From assembly GCF_023509015.1 (NCBI RefSeq), contig NZ_CP094975.1, positions 3,961,501 through 4,025,500 on the forward strand: a stretch of 64,000 nucleotides of DNA. The letters run 5' to 3'. The first letter of the stretch is position 1; each line of letters begins with the position of its first letter. A program made the translations under genes and the position numbers. The notes below the pieces were generated by a model. It made no database searches, was not told where the DNA came from, and was given only the letters and a program-made list of their open reading frames with translations. Below, one piece after another: positions 1 to 9,200 of this stretch. The DNA is from Pseudomonas abieticivorans (GTDB lineage Bacteria; Pseudomonadota; Gammaproteobacteria; Pseudomonadales; Pseudomonadaceae).

Positions 1-1
1 G

Positions 2-364
2 GTCCTGCCGGTGGTGGGCCAGGTGGCCCAGGGCCTGGGCGTGATCGCGGCCATCAGCCTGTGGGGCTTTGGCCTGTGGTGGATGCTGCTGGCGGTACTG
101 ATCACCTTGCGCTACCTGCGCAGCGGCATCCCCTTCAACCTGGGCTGGTGGGGCTTTATCTTCCCGTTGGGCGTTTACACCCTGGCCACGGTGCGCCTGG
201 GCGAGGTACTGCACATGAGCTTCTTCACGGTGGTGGGGCAGGTGTTGGTGGTGGTGTTGGCGTTGATGTGGCTGATGGTGTTTGGCAAGACCGTGCGTGG
301 GGCCTGGCGGGGGGAGTTGTTTGTTTCTCCATGCATCAGTGTCGCTAAATGTCAGCGCAGTTGA
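2..364 (+). CDS. TDT/SLAC1-type anion or dicarboxylate exporter, C-terminal fragment
   Basis: The window opens inside this gene; about 120 residues are present, read from position 2 in frame. The fragment is very hydrophobic, with three membrane segments around an FNLGWWGFIFPLGVYTLAT stretch and a short polar tail. The GWWGFIFPLG pattern is typical of the tellurite-resistance/dicarboxylate transporter (TehA/SLAC1) family, whose members export sulfite, malate or other anions through a ten-helix inner-membrane channel. The N-terminal half lies outside the window, so the substrate cannot be judged. The stop is followed by 39 bases before the next start. The family call is by residue pattern only. 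Confidence 0.7.
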   Translation, partial: VLPVVGQVAQGLGVIAAISLWGFGLWWMLLAVLITLRYLRSGIPFNLGWWGFIFPLGVYTLATVRLGEVLHMSFFTVVGQVLVVVLALMWLMVFGKTVRGAWRGELFVSPCISVAKCQRS

Positions 365-403
365 GTACTCTAGCGTCGACTAAATAAAGCAGGACCACGG
401 ACG

Positions 404-2278
404 ATGAGTCACTCCTCGCAATTCAGCCTGTTAAAGAAGCGGCGCTTTTTGCCGTTCTTCGTCACCCAGTCACTGGGCGCCTACAACGACAACGTGTTCA
501 AGCAATCGCTGATCCTGGCCATTCTGTACAAGCTGAGCATCGCTGGCGACCGTTCGATCTGGGTCAACCTGTGTGCCTTGCTGTTCATTTTGCCGTTCTT
601 CCTGTTCTCGGCGTTGGCCGGGCAATTTGGGGAAAAGTTCGCCAAGGATGCGCTGATCCGGGTGATCAAGCTGGGCGAGATCGCCATCATGGCGGTGGGG
701 GCCACGGGGTTCATGTTCGATCATCTGTGGATGATGCTGTTGGCCCTGTTCGCCATGGGCACCCATTCGGCGCTGTTTGGCCCGGTCAAGTATTCGATCC
801 TGCCCCAAGCCCTGCGTGAAGAGGAGTTGGTGGGCGGCAATGGCTTGGTGGAAATGGGCACGTTCCTGGCGATCCTGGCGGGTACCATCACCGCCGGGGT
901 GATGATGTCGTCGGCTCATTACGCACCTATCGTGGCCACGGCCATTGTGCTGGTGGCCGTGCTCGGCTACCTGGCCAGCCGCGGCATACCGCGCACCGCG
1001 GCGTCTACGCCGGGCATGAAGCTTAACTGGAATATCTTCAGCGAGTCCTGGGCCACCCTGCGCCTGGGTTTGGGGCAAACGCCTGCGGTGTCACGCTCGA
1101 TTGTCGGTAACTCCTGGTTCTGGTTCGTCGGGGCGATCTACCTGACGCAGATCCCGGCCTATGCCAAGGAGTGGCTCAACGGCGATGAAACCGTGGTCAC
1201 GCTGATCCTCACGGTGTTTTCGGTAGGCATCGCGCTGGGCTCGATGCTGTGCGAGAAACTCTCGGGGCGCAAGGTTGAGATCGGTTTGGTGCCGTTCGGC
1301 TCCTTCGGCCTGACCTTGTTCGGGTTGTTGCTGTGGTGGCACTCCGGTGTGTTCGCCCAGGGCGCCGTGCCCAACGACTGGCTGACCGTGCTGGGGGTTG
1401 GCAAGGCCTGGTGGGTGCTGCTGGATATCCTTGGCCTGGGTGTGTTCGGGGGCTTTTACATCGTGCCGCTGTATGCGCTGATTCAGTCGCGTACCGCCGA
1501 AAACGAGCGGGCCCGGGTGATTGCTGCCAACAACATCCTCAACGCGCTGTTCATGGTGGTTTCGGCCATCGTCTCGATCGTGTTGTTGAGCGTGGCCAAG
1601 TTATCAATCCCGCAATTGTTCCTGGTGGTGTCGCTGATGAACATCGCGGTCAACACCTACATCTTCAAGATCGTGCCCGAGTTCAGCATGCGCTTCATGA
1701 TCTGGCTGCTCAGCCATTCCATGTACCGCGTGCAGCACCGTGGGCTGGAGCAGATTCCAGAGCAGGGCGCAGCCTTGCTGGTGTGCAACCACGTTTCCTT
1801 TGTCGATGCCTTGCTGATCGGTGGGGCAGTACGGCGGCCGATTCGCTTCGTGATGTACTACAAGATCTATCGGCTGCCGGTGCTGAACTTTATCTTCCGC
1901 ACCGCCGGCACCATCCCCATCGCCGGGCGTAACGAAGACCTGCTGATCTACGATCAGGCGTTCAAGAAAATCGCCGAGTACCTGGCCGATGGGGAGTTGG
2001 TGTGCATCTTTCCTGAAGGCAAGCTGACCACCAATGGCGACATCGATGAGTTCAGGGGCGGCCTGTCGCGCATCCTCGAACAGACACCGGTGCCGGTCAT
2101 TCCGTTGGCCTTGCAGGGGTTGTGGGGGAGCTTTTTCAGTCGCGACCCGAACAAGGGTTTCCTGCGCCGGTTGTGGTCGCGGGTTACCCTGGTAGCCGGG
2201 CCTGCCGTGGTGCCGGACGCCGCGCTGCCCGCGCAGTTGCGCGAGCAGGTCAGCGTGTTGCGTGGCGCTACGCGCTGA
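404..2278 (+). CDS. LplT-type lysophospholipid flippase fused to PlsC acyltransferase
   Basis: The 624-residue protein has two parts. Residues about 10-420 form a 12-helix major facilitator domain like LplT, which flips lysophospholipids across the inner membrane. Residues about 430-624 form a PlsC/LPLAT acyltransferase. The acyltransferase signature is visible as N462-H463-x-S-x-x-D468 and the FPEG block near 536-539. Such a protein would import lysophospholipid and reacylate it for membrane repair. In E. coli the job is split between LplT and Aas, and Aas also carries an acyl-ACP synthetase domain. That third domain is absent here, so the acyl donor must come from elsewhere. The last 11 bases overlap the convergent guanidinium exporter gene. 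Confidence 0.88.
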   Translation: MSHSSQFSLLKKRRFLPFFVTQSLGAYNDNVFKQSLILAILYKLSIAGDRSIWVNLCALLFILPFFLFSALAGQFGEKFAKDALIRVIKLGEIAIMAVGATGFMFDHLWMMLLALFAMGTHSALFGPVKYSILPQALREEELVGGNGLVEMGTFLAILAGTITAGVMMSSAHYAPIVATAIVLVAVLGYLASRGIPRTAASTPGMKLNWNIFSESWATLRLGLGQTPAVSRSIVGNSWFWFVGAIYLTQIPAYAKEWLNGDETVVTLILTVFSVGIALGSMLCEKLSGRKVEIGLVPFGSFGLTLFGLLLWWHSGVFAQGAVPNDWLTVLGVGKAWWVLLDILGLGVFGGFYIVPLYALIQSRTAENERARVIAANNILNALFMVVSAIVSIVLLSVAKLSIPQLFLVVSLMNIAVNTYIFKIVPEFSMRFMIWLLSHSMYRVQHRGLEQIPEQGAALLVCNHVSFVDALLIGGAVRRPIRFVMYYKIYRLPVLNFIFRTAGTIPIAGRNEDLLIYDQAFKKIAEYLADGELVCIFPEGKLTTNGDIDEFRGGLSRILEQTPVPVIPLALQGLWGSFFSRDPNKGFLRRLWSRVTLVAGPAVVPDAALPAQLREQVSVLRGATR

Positions 2279-2582
2279 GTTTGAGGCCGGCCAGGCCTGC
2301 GATGATCAGGCCCACGCTGATGATACGCAGCGGGGCCACGGATTCGCCGAACAACAGAATGCCGGCTATCACGGTGCCGACGGCGCCCACGCCCGTCCAG
2401 ATCGCGTAGGCGGTGCCCAGCGGCAGGTCTTTCATGGCCAGGCCCAGCAGGCCAAGGCTGGTGGCCATGGCCGCGACGGTGAGTACGGTGGGCAGGGGGC
2501 GGGTGAAGCCGTCGGTGTATTTCAGGCCGACGGCCCAGCCGACCTCGAACAGGCCGGCGAGAAGCAGGATGAGCCAGGACAT
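2268..2582 (-). CDS. gdx: SMR-family guanidinium exporter (Gdx/SugE)
   Basis: The 104-residue protein has four membrane helices and is the normal length for a small multidrug resistance transporter. The N-terminal [15 protein letters not shown] stretch holds the conserved membrane glutamate (residue 13) that couples transport to protons. The [12 protein letters not shown] pattern fits the SugE/Gdx branch, which exports guanidinium, better than the EmrE drug-export branch. The start at 2582 follows a GGAGG ribosome site by a few bases. The leader carries two ACGG-loop hairpins of the guanidine-II riboswitch type, which supports guanidinium as substrate. The 3' end overlaps the convergent upstream gene by 11 bases. 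Confidence 0.92.
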   Translation of the reverse strand: MSWLILLLAGLFEVGWAVGLKYTDGFTRPLPTVLTVAAMATSLGLLGLAMKDLPLGTAYAIWTGVGAVGTVIAGILLFGESVAPLRIISVGLIIAGLAGLKLSA

Positions 2583-2603
2583 GGGAAACCTCCATCGGAT
2601 GAT

Positions 2604-2654
2604 GGGGCCGTCCCCGCAGTGGTACTCGAATAGAGCCGCAAGGCCGTCCTTGCG
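2604..2654 (-). promoter_or_regulatory. Guanidine-II riboswitch (mini-ykkC)
   Basis: Read on the minus strand, the leader contains two hairpins with the diagnostic ACGG tetraloop. The first has a seven-pair stem CGCAAGG/CCTTGCG (2637-2654). The second has a four-pair stem GGGG/CCCC (2604-2615). They are 21 bases apart, and the GGAGG ribosome site lies just after the second. This is the architecture of the guanidine-II class: two ACGR loops kiss on binding guanidinium and free the ribosome site. It sits directly before gdx, the usual partner. Confidence 0.92.
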
Positions 2655-2663
2655 ATGCGCACT

Positions 2664-2692
2664 ATAATGCACTTTTTTGATCGCAAGGACAA
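2664..2692 (-). promoter_or_regulatory. Sigma-70 type promoter of the gdx riboswitch transcript
   Basis: On the minus strand a -35 element TTGTCC (2687-2692) and a -10 element CATTAT (2664-2669) are separated by 17 bases. The expected start falls a few bases before the first riboswitch hairpin. This is inferred from spacing and position. Confidence 0.5.
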
Positions 2693-2700
2693 CTTTTGCC

Positions 2701-3633
2701 TTAGCGACGCTCCTCCATCTTGCGGAACCAGGTCGACAGCAAGGCCCCGGAAATGTTGTGCCACACGCTGAACAGCGCGCTCGGCACGGCGGCCAGGGGC
2801 GAGAAGTGCGCACTGGCGAGGGCGGCGCCCAGGCCCGAGTTCTGCATGCCCACTTCCAGCGACAGCGACTTGCGCTGGGCCAGTGGCAGCTTGAAGGCTT
2901 TGCCGGTGAAGTAGCCAAGCAAAAAGCCAAAGCTGTTGTGCAGGATCACCACGGCCATGATCAGCAGGCCGGACTCGGCGATCTTCGCTTGGCTGGCGGC
3001 GACCACGGCGCAGACGATCATCACGATGCTGACCACCGACACCAGCGGCAACACTTCCACGGCCAGTTTCACCCGTTCGCCCAGCAGGCGCTGGGCAACC
3101 ACGCCGAGGATGATCGGCAGCATCACCAGTTGCAGGATCGACCAGAACATCTCCATGAAGGACACCGGCAGCCAGGCCGAGGCCAGCAGCCAGATCAGCG
3201 CCGGCGTCAGCAGCGGGGCGAGCAGGGTGGTGACCGCTGCGATGGCCACCGACAGCGCCAGGTCGCCCTTGGCCAGCCAGGTCATGACGTTGGACGAGGT
3301 GCCGCTCGGGCAGCAGCCTACCAAGATCACGCCCACGGCAATTTCGGCCGGCAGGTGGAACAGCTGGCACAGCAACCAGGCCATGCCCGGCATGATCACG
3401 AAGTGTGCGACCACGCCCAGGCACACGCGCCAGGGGTGGCGTGACAGCTCGGCGAAGTCGTCGAGCTTGAGGGTAAGGCCCATGCCGAACATCACCAGGC
3501 CCAACAGCGGCACGATAGCGACTTTCAGCACGATGAACCATTCAGGTAAAAGAAAGGCCAGTACGGCAAACAGCAGCACCCAGTAAGCAAAAGTGTTTCC
3601 AACGAAGCGGCTCAAGGCGGCCAATGCGCGCAT
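2701..3633 (-). CDS. Bile acid:sodium symporter (BASS) family transporter
   Basis: The 310-residue inner-membrane protein has about ten hydrophobic helices. The [21 protein letters not shown] segment near the middle is a hallmark of the BASS/SBF fold: a sodium-binding crossover region with a CCPxGTxSN core. It also has the N-terminal [13 protein letters not shown] stretch typical of bacterial members such as YocS/PanS. Bacterial relatives carry pantoate, ketopantoate or other organic anions with sodium, so the substrate is open. A hairpin between rdgC and this gene probably separates their transcripts. An AGAAGGA ribosome site precedes the start. Confidence 0.85.
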   Translation of the reverse strand: MRALAALSRFVGNTFAYWVLLFAVLAFLLPEWFIVLKVAIVPLLGLVMFGMGLTLKLDDFAELSRHPWRVCLGVVAHFVIMPGMAWLLCQLFHLPAEIAVGVILVGCCPSGTSSNVMTWLAKGDLALSVAIAAVTTLLAPLLTPALIWLLASAWLPVSFMEMFWSILQLVMLPIILGVVAQRLLGERVKLAVEVLPLVSVVSIVMIVCAVVAASQAKIAESGLLIMAVVILHNSFGFLLGYFTGKAFKLPLAQRKSLSLEVGMQNSGLGAALASAHFSPLAAVPSALFSVWHNISGALLSTWFRKMEERR

Positions 3634-3654
3634 GGCGGTGTTTCCTTCTTATAA

Positions 3655-3684
3655 ATATGAAAGCGCCTTCTTTATAGAAGGCGC
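3655..3684 (-). terminator. Putative terminator downstream of rdgC
   Basis: A perfect nine-pair stem, GCGCCTTCT with AGAAGGCGC around a four-base loop, is followed on the minus strand by a T-rich run (TTTCATATTT). It lies between rdgC and the BASS gene, both read leftward. Confidence 0.55.
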
Positions 3685-3702
3685 AATAGTGCGGTGCAGC
3701 GG

Positions 3703-3752
3703 TTCGCGGATAAATCCGCTCCGACTGTAGGAGCGGGTTTATCCGCGAAAAG
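3703..3752. repeat. REP-type palindromic pair
   Basis: Two inverted copies of the Pseudomonas extragenic palindrome (TTCGCGGATAAATCCGCTCC and its partner) lie back to back just after the rdgC stop. The same core recurs at five other intergenic places in the window. Confidence 0.85.
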
Positions 3753-3758
3753 GTCGAC

Positions 3759-4679
3759 TCAGATCCCTTGCGGGATCTCTTCGCCGCCCAATGCCTCGAA
3801 GATCGCCGGCAGGAAGTCGCCGAAGGTCAGCATCATCAGCGTGAAGCTGGCGTCCAACTGGCCCAGGGCCTCTTCGCCACCGTCTTCTTCGGCCTGATCC
3901 TGCAGCAGCTCTTCGAACTTCAGGCGCTTGATGACCATCTTGTCGTCCAGCACGAAGGACAGCTTGTCCTGCCAGGCCAGGGACAGTTGGGTGACCTGCT
4001 TACCGGTGCTCAGGTGCAGCTGGATCTCTTCGCTGGTCAGGTCCTGGCGCTTGCAACGCACGATGCCGCCGTCTTCATGGGTGTCACGCAGCTCGCACTC
4101 GTCCAACACATAGAAGTCGTCGGCGGCTTTCTGGGTTTTTACCCAGTCGGTCATGGTCGCGGTCGGGGCGATCTTCACGGTCAGCGGGCGCACCGGCAGC
4201 GAGCCGATCACTTCACGCAGGGTGGACAGCAGGTCTTCGGCGCGCTTGGGGCTGGCCGAGTTCACCAGCACCAGGCCCTGTTTGGGAGCGATGGCGGCGA
4301 AGGTGGCCGAACGGCGGATAAAGGCGCGGGGCAGGAAGGCCTGGATGATCTCATCCTTGATCTGGTCGCGTTCTTTCTTATAGACCTTGCGCATCTGCTC
4401 GGCTTCGATCTCTTCGATCTTCTCTTTGACCGCGTCGCGCACGACGCTGCCCGGCAGGATGCGTTCTTCTTTACGGGCGGCAATCAGCAGGAAGTCGCCG
4501 CTGACGTGAACCAGTGGGGCGTCTTCGCCTTTGCCGAAGGGGGCGACGAAGCCGTAGGTGGTCAGCTCCTGGCTGGCGCAGGCGCGGGCCGGCTTGGTGG
4601 CCAATGCGGTTTCCAGTGCTTCGGCGTCGAAAGGAATATCTTGGGTCAGGCGGTAGACAAGCAGGTTTTTGAACCACAT
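3759..4679 (-). CDS. rdgC: Recombination-associated protein RdgC
   Basis: The protein is 306 residues from the start [15 protein letters not shown], the standard RdgC N-terminus; a further in-frame ATG four codons upstream is less likely. RdgC is a ring-shaped DNA-binding protein that coats double-stranded DNA and restrains RecA during recombination and replication restart. Family-typical stretches include [15 protein letters not shown], the acidic-basic coiled region around [19 protein letters not shown], and the conserved [19 protein letters not shown]-terminus. It stands alone, divergent from the tRNA-Val/tRNA-Asp unit. A REP pair and a terminator-like hairpin follow its stop. Confidence 0.96.
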   Translation of the reverse strand: MWFKNLLVYRLTQDIPFDAEALETALATKPARACASQELTTYGFVAPFGKGEDAPLVHVSGDFLLIAARKEERILPGSVVRDAVKEKIEEIEAEQMRKVYKKERDQIKDEIIQAFLPRAFIRRSATFAAIAPKQGLVLVNSASPKRAEDLLSTLREVIGSLPVRPLTVKIAPTATMTDWVKTQKAADDFYVLDECELRDTHEDGGIVRCKRQDLTSEEIQLHLSTGKQVTQLSLAWQDKLSFVLDDKMVIKRLKFEELLQDQAEEDGGEEALGQLDASFTLMMLTFGDFLPAIFEALGGEEIPQGI

Positions 4680-4790
4680 GGGGTGAATCACTCCTCAGCA
4701 CATAAGGGGGGCATTATTCTCCGTGTGAGGCCTCAGGCCAACCCTGTGCTAAGTCTTTGGAAGGCCTCGTAAAATAATTTAAAAAAGTGC

Positions 4791-4819
4791 TTGCCAGACT
4801 ATAGGTGCGTCCGTAGAAT
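4791..4819 (+). promoter_or_regulatory. Promoter of the tRNA-Val/tRNA-Asp unit
   Basis: TTGCCA (4791-4796) and TAGAAT (4814-4819) are separated by exactly 17 bases and lie 22 bases before the mature tRNA-Val end. This is a good sigma-70 promoter; the preceding stretch is AT-rich, like a stable-RNA upstream element. Confidence 0.75.
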
Positions 4820-4841
4820 GCGCGCCACACCGAGAGACAAA

Positions 4842-4917
4842 GGGTGATTAGCTCAGCTGGGAGAGCATCTGCCTTACAAGCAGAGGGTCGGCGGTTCGAT
4901 CCCGTCATCACCCACCA
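4842..4917 (+). tRNA. tRNA-Val (anticodon TAC)
   Basis: A 76-base cloverleaf with encoded CCA. The acceptor GGGTGAT pairs with ATCACCC, the anticodon loop reads CTTACAA, and the T-loop is GGTTCGATCCC. It is co-transcribed with tRNA-Asp 19 bases downstream. Confidence 0.97.
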
Positions 4918-4936
4918 TTCTCTCTAAGTGTATCGC

Positions 4937-5013
4937 GCAGCGGTAGTTCAGTCGGTTAGAATACCGGCCTGTCACGCCGGGGGTCGCGGGTTCGAGTCCC
5001 GTCCGCTGCGCCA
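4937..5013 (+). tRNA. tRNA-Asp (anticodon GTC)
   Basis: A 77-base cloverleaf with encoded CCA. The acceptor GCAGCGG pairs with CCGCTGC, the anticodon loop reads CTGTCAC, and the T-arm is CGGGTTCGAGTCCCG. It is the second gene of the tRNA-Val/Asp unit. Confidence 0.97.
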
Positions 5014-5052
5014 TATTAGAGATCAGGACCACTGAACGCCTGATTTCAAAAG

Positions 5053-5079
5053 AAAGCCCGCCTTGTGCGGGCTTTTTTT
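5053..5079 (+). terminator. Rho-independent terminator of the tRNA unit
   Basis: The stem AAAGCCCGC/GCGGGCTTT is followed by a run of seven T, 40 bases after tRNA-Asp. The A-rich left side means it may also end transcripts arriving from the lipoprotein genes on the other strand. Confidence 0.9.
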
Positions 5080-5125
5080 CGTCTGCAGATTGAGCAACAG
5101 GGCCTTTCGGCCCTTTGCCGCCGCG

Positions 5126-5674
5126 TTAAAAGGCGTCTGCCGCGTTGCACAACGACGCTTTTTGCAACGCCACCTGGCTTTCGCCACCGCCCAGTGTTTG
5201 CAGGTTGAGCTGGCATTGGCCGCCTTCCAGCACGATCAACTGATAGTCCTTGCCCGCTTCGGGTGTGAAGCGGAACGATTGCTGGCAGCTGTAGCGGTAG
5301 CCGCCGGAAACGCTGCCCTCGCTCTGGAAGTTGAAAGCCGTGGGTTTGCCCGCCGGGATCTTCAGTTCGGTACGCGCCACTGAGTCGCCCTGCGCGTGCA
5401 CCTCGATGGTGCCGGGCGGCATGCCCAACACCTGGTTATTACGGTTGGCGAAACCGGATTGGGTCACGGCCATCACGCCCGCCCCCGGGCTGCGCCAATC
5501 GATGCAGTCGCGCCCGGGGACCGCGCGCAGCATGCCGTTGGTGATCACCCGCAGGCGCGCGGTGTCACCGCTTTGCGGTTCGCCATAAGGTGTCGAATAG
5601 GCGCGCACGTTGGCCAGGTTACCGCAGCCGGCCAGTAGCAGGGCGGCCGCGCAGGCACACGTCAAATACTTCAT
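5126..5674 (-). CDS. Predicted lipoprotein, 182 residues, function unknown
   Basis: The protein begins MKYLTCACAAALLLAGC: a short basic end, a hydrophobic core and an LAGC lipobox, so it should be lipidated at Cys17. I chose this ATG because it creates the signal sequence. The mature part has a Gly/Ser-rich middle (EGSVSGGYRYSC) and several scattered cysteines (for example GRDCIDW, YSCQQSF, GGQCQLN), suggesting a disulfide-bonded periplasmic domain. I do not recognise the family. It is the last of three lipoprotein genes downstream of cdiA and shares the MKYLT start with its neighbour. A role linked to the CDI locus is possible but unproven. Confidence 0.7.
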   Translation of the reverse strand: MKYLTCACAAALLLAGCGNLANVRAYSTPYGEPQSGDTARLRVITNGMLRAVPGRDCIDWRSPGAGVMAVTQSGFANRNNQVLGMPPGTIEVHAQGDSVARTELKIPAGKPTAFNFQSEGSVSGGYRYSCQQSFRFTPEAGKDYQLIVLEGGQCQLNLQTLGGGESQVALQKASLCNAADAF

Positions 5675-5688
5675 GGGCACGCCTCCGG

Positions 5689-5937
5689 TCAACGGCAACG
5701 GTAAGGGCTTTCGCTGCCCAGTTCCTTGCCGCTGTGGCTGTCGACGATGGTTACCACGGCGCCTGGGTAGGCCGAACACAAGGCGTTGCGCGCGGTGTAG
5801 ATGCCGCGCCCCTGGGTGGCAATGGTGTAGCCCTGCGCCTTGCCCGAAGCATCCTTGGCGCTGACGTCGTAATCGCCGGATAGGGTCACGCATCCGCCCA
5901 AGGACAGCAGTAGGGCCAGGTTTGTCAGGTATTTCAT
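5689..5937 (-). CDS. Small predicted lipoprotein, 82 residues
   Basis: The protein starts MKYLTNLALLLSLGGC, a clean lipoprotein signal with lipidation at Cys16, after a GGAGGT ribosome site. The mature part is about 67 residues, with GDYDVSAKDASGKAQGYTIA followed by two further cysteines and a short SPYRCR tail. It is probably a small outer-membrane-anchored beta-rich protein. I cannot name the family. It lies 14 bases upstream of the 182-residue lipoprotein gene and 37 bases downstream of the 103-residue one, so the three are likely one transcript. It may be a partner or spare immunity factor of the CDI locus; that is inference. Confidence 0.65.
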   Translation of the reverse strand: MKYLTNLALLLSLGGCVTLSGDYDVSAKDASGKAQGYTIATQGRGIYTARNALCSAYPGAVVTIVDSHSGKELGSESPYRCR

Positions 5938-5974
5938 CGTGTTACCTCCTTGTCACGGCCCGTGTGGCCGACGT

Positions 5975-6286
5975 TCAGTTATGCGGCTGGCAGGCCATGA
6001 TTTTCTGGGCGCGTAAAGTGGTGCACAGGTCAAAGCCATCTGTGCGCACTAGCCCCGCGTGCTTCATGCATTCGAAGCGCTCGGCCTGCTGTTCAGTGGT
6101 CGCTTTACCATCCATTCCCGAATAGTTCGGGTAGCCGCAGGCGGTCATCGCCTGGCGGACATCGTCTTTGTTGCCCCCCGGTTTTTGCCACATTTCGACG
6201 TCTGCCGGCGGCGGTTGAAAGGGTTTGGCGTGGCAGGCGCTGATCAGCAGCGCAGTTGCGATACAAACAAGGGCGCTGAGGCGCAT
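5975..6286 (-). CDS. Candidate CDI immunity lipoprotein, 103 residues
   Basis: The start MRLSALVCIATALLISAC gives a lipoprotein signal with lipidation at Cys18. I took this ATG (6286), not the longer frame, because only it yields the signal. The mature part holds WQKPGGNKDDVRQAMTACGY and further cysteines (FECMKHAG, DLCTTL, IMACQPHN), so it is small and cysteine-rich. Its start is 5 bases after the cdiA stop, exactly where CDI immunity genes lie. Known immunity proteins to nuclease toxins are cytosolic; a secreted lipoprotein would fit a toxin acting in the envelope, as with immunity to lipase effectors of type VI secretion. The immunity role is inferred from position and targeting only. Confidence 0.65.
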   Translation of the reverse strand: MRLSALVCIATALLISACHAKPFQPPPADVEMWQKPGGNKDDVRQAMTACGYPNYSGMDGKATTEQQAERFECMKHAGLVRTDGFDLCTTLRAQKIMACQPHN

Positions 6287-6291
6287 GGGGA

Positions 6292-9200
6292 TTACTCCTG
6301 CTTCGCATTGACTTTGACGTAGTGGGCTTTGTTGTCTTTCTGGTCGGTCCAATACTGCTGGCAGGCAGCGGGCGCTGCCGCACCGTAACAGTTGTGCACG
6401 GTGTAGGTGCCGCCAAGCACGTTAAGAAACTCTTTGAAGCCATTGGTGGTGTCTGGCAATACACCGCCCGTACTTGGGTTGTCGCCGACGAAGAATGAAC
6501 GGCCCACGGGATCGTTCTCGTGGATCTGATACTGCAGCACCATGTCGTCTCTTTTGCTCGGGCTGCTCACGGCATCGCGGTTTTGCAGGGTCGCCAATTG
6601 CTCGTCGGCCTTGTAGACACTGTACGCGGCACCAAAGAAATTGATCTGGGTGTCGCTCAGGCTGCCGACGGCATCGGGCAGCGACATAATGGAGCCCATG
6701 GCGTTGCCCACCGTCATCGTGCCGCGGCTATGGCCGTCCAGGTGCAGGCCGCTTTCGCCGTAGTTGAGCATGGCGGTGCGGGTTTGCTCGGTAGCGTTGG
6801 CCAGCCCCCAGAAGTTGTTTTCCAGGTTTTTCTGGTAAGCGGCGACCAGTAGCTCCGAAAGCGAATTGTCGGCCTGCGGGAACCAGATGAAATACTGTGG
6901 GCCAGTGACGTCGGGGTCACGGTGCTGGACCGCGTATTTTGCCGCGCCGTCTTCGTCATTGAAGATACCGTTGTCGGCCAGGTGCACCTTGTTATCGGAG
7001 CTGCGTTGCAGGTTGGCTTTTTCGTCCGCGTTCAGTTCCCGCCGTTGTGGGATACCGTTGTCGTCGGTAATCACCTTACCGTTTTCGTCCGTGAGCACCA
7101 CGAACATCTTGGCTTCTTTCACGAACATGGTGCGGTAGGCCTCGTCGGTGAACTGCACCATCTGCCGGTAGGTTTCGTTCTTGATCGCCTGCTGGGCCGC
7201 GGCAGACTTGGCCAGCTTGGCCACGTCCTGCTTGCCCACGGCGTCCTGCGCATTGGCGGTGTCGCGGTTCAGGCCGGCGATGGTCTGATTGGCGTCCTGG
7301 CCGGTCAGCAGCCACTGCCCGGACCCATCGCCGATCACCACGTTGCCGGCACTCACGGCGCTGCGGGTAGCGCCTTGCGAGGAACTGGAGTCCTGGCCAT
7401 TGTTGAGCAAGGTGCTGACGATCCCTTTGCTTGCGCCATATTTGCCTTGGGTAAACATGTCCGAGCTCAACGACACGCCGCTGGTACTGGCGCTGGCGCT
7501 GGAGCGGTTGAGCAGGTCGGCGGTGGTCAGGGTGCCGGTGCTCAAGGTGTTCTTGCCATTGGCGATGGCCGCGTCACTGCTGGCGATTACCCCGCCCACC
7601 AGGTCGGTGTTGCCTTTGACGCGCACATCGAAGCCGCCGTCGCCGGCCTGGATGCCGCTTTGTTCGAGCACGCTGGCGAAGTCGGACTTGTCCTTGCTGT
7701 TGTTCAGGCTGACGCTGGCGCTGGACATGCCGTAGCAGAACGGCGGAATGCACAGGCTCACGCCCACGCCGGTGCTGCTTTGCTTGGAGGCGTAGGTGCT
7801 GGTGTCCTGCAGGCTTTCGATGCTGAGGTTGCCGCCCACATCGGCGCGCACTTGCGGCGCGGCCACCACGGCGCCCTTGAGTTGGGTATCGCCACCCGAT
7901 TGCAGCAACACGCTGTTGCCAGCATTGACGTGGGTGTTGCTCCATACCAGGTCATTGCCGTCGGCGTTGCCGCGGTTCATCGACGCGCCGGCATTGAGGG
8001 TAAAACCATTTTGCGTGCCGCCCACCGCGAAGCCGATGCCCAGGCTGGCGCTGCTACCCTTGTTGGTGCCATGGGACTCGACGGTATTTTGTGCTGCCAA
8101 CAACGCGATGTCGCCATCGGCCTTGAGGTTGGCGTCGCGCCCGGCAGTGATTTCGCTGCCCTGCACGGTAATGTCGCTGGCCTGTCCTGCACCTGTGGCG
8201 GTGATATTGACGTCGCCGCCGGCGCGCACCGAAGAGCCGGTCGCTTTGCTGCCGGTTTGCTCGCTCTGGCTTTCGTTGCTGTTGGTGCCGATGGAAATGC
8301 TCACGTTGATGCCACCGGCCTGGGCCGGGTTGGCTACCACGGCGCTGTAGGCGCTTGCAGTCTCGAGCCCGGCGTTGGCGGCAGCCAGGATTTTCAGGCG
8401 GTTATCATCCGTGTCGCCCGCGGCATTGCCCATGTGTTGGGCGGTTTGCAGGGCCGTGACCACCGGGTTAGTCAGCGTGACGGTCAGGCCACTCTGCTTG
8501 AAGCGGCTTTCCTGGGTGGCATGTTGGGCATTCTGGGCCTCCAGGATGTCGACTTTCTGCGCCTGGATATTCACATCGCCGACCGGGGCGGAGACGTCGC
8601 TGCCCACTTGGCGGTAGTTATTGCCGGCGATGATATTGACGTTGCCGTTGGTGGCACCCACGGTGCTGGCCGCGCTGCTGTCGATGTCAGAGGTGTTTTT
8701 CGCGCTTTGTTGCTGCGTGCCCATGGTCACCGCGACACCGCCGCCGCTGAACAGGCCGCTTTGCTTGACGTCCTTGGTGTGCTTTTCGTTGACGGTGTCA
8801 GTGGCGGCCAGTATTTGCACGTCGTGCCCGGCGGTCAGCGTGGTTCCGTCAGTGGACACCACGTTACTGCCTTGGAGCCTGAGGTCATTGCCGGCTTGCA
8901 GGTAAGCCGACTCGCTGCTGACAGTGGTGCCCTTGGCGCGATCTTCGGCCAGGGTGTCGCGCGTGGTGGTGGTTTTGCTGGAGAACAGACTGTTGCCGCC
9001 CTTGACCTTGTGCGCCTCGTCGACACTGTTGTATTGGCGGCTCTCAGTCAGGTTGATGTCATGGTCGGCCGCCGCTTGCACCGCACCCTGTGCGCTGGTG
9101 AGGCTGGCGCCGCGCGCATTGATGTCGTTGCCGGCCAGCAAGCGCACATCGCCTGAGCCATCCACGGTGCTGCCGACTTCGGTGCGGCTAGTGTCTTCGC

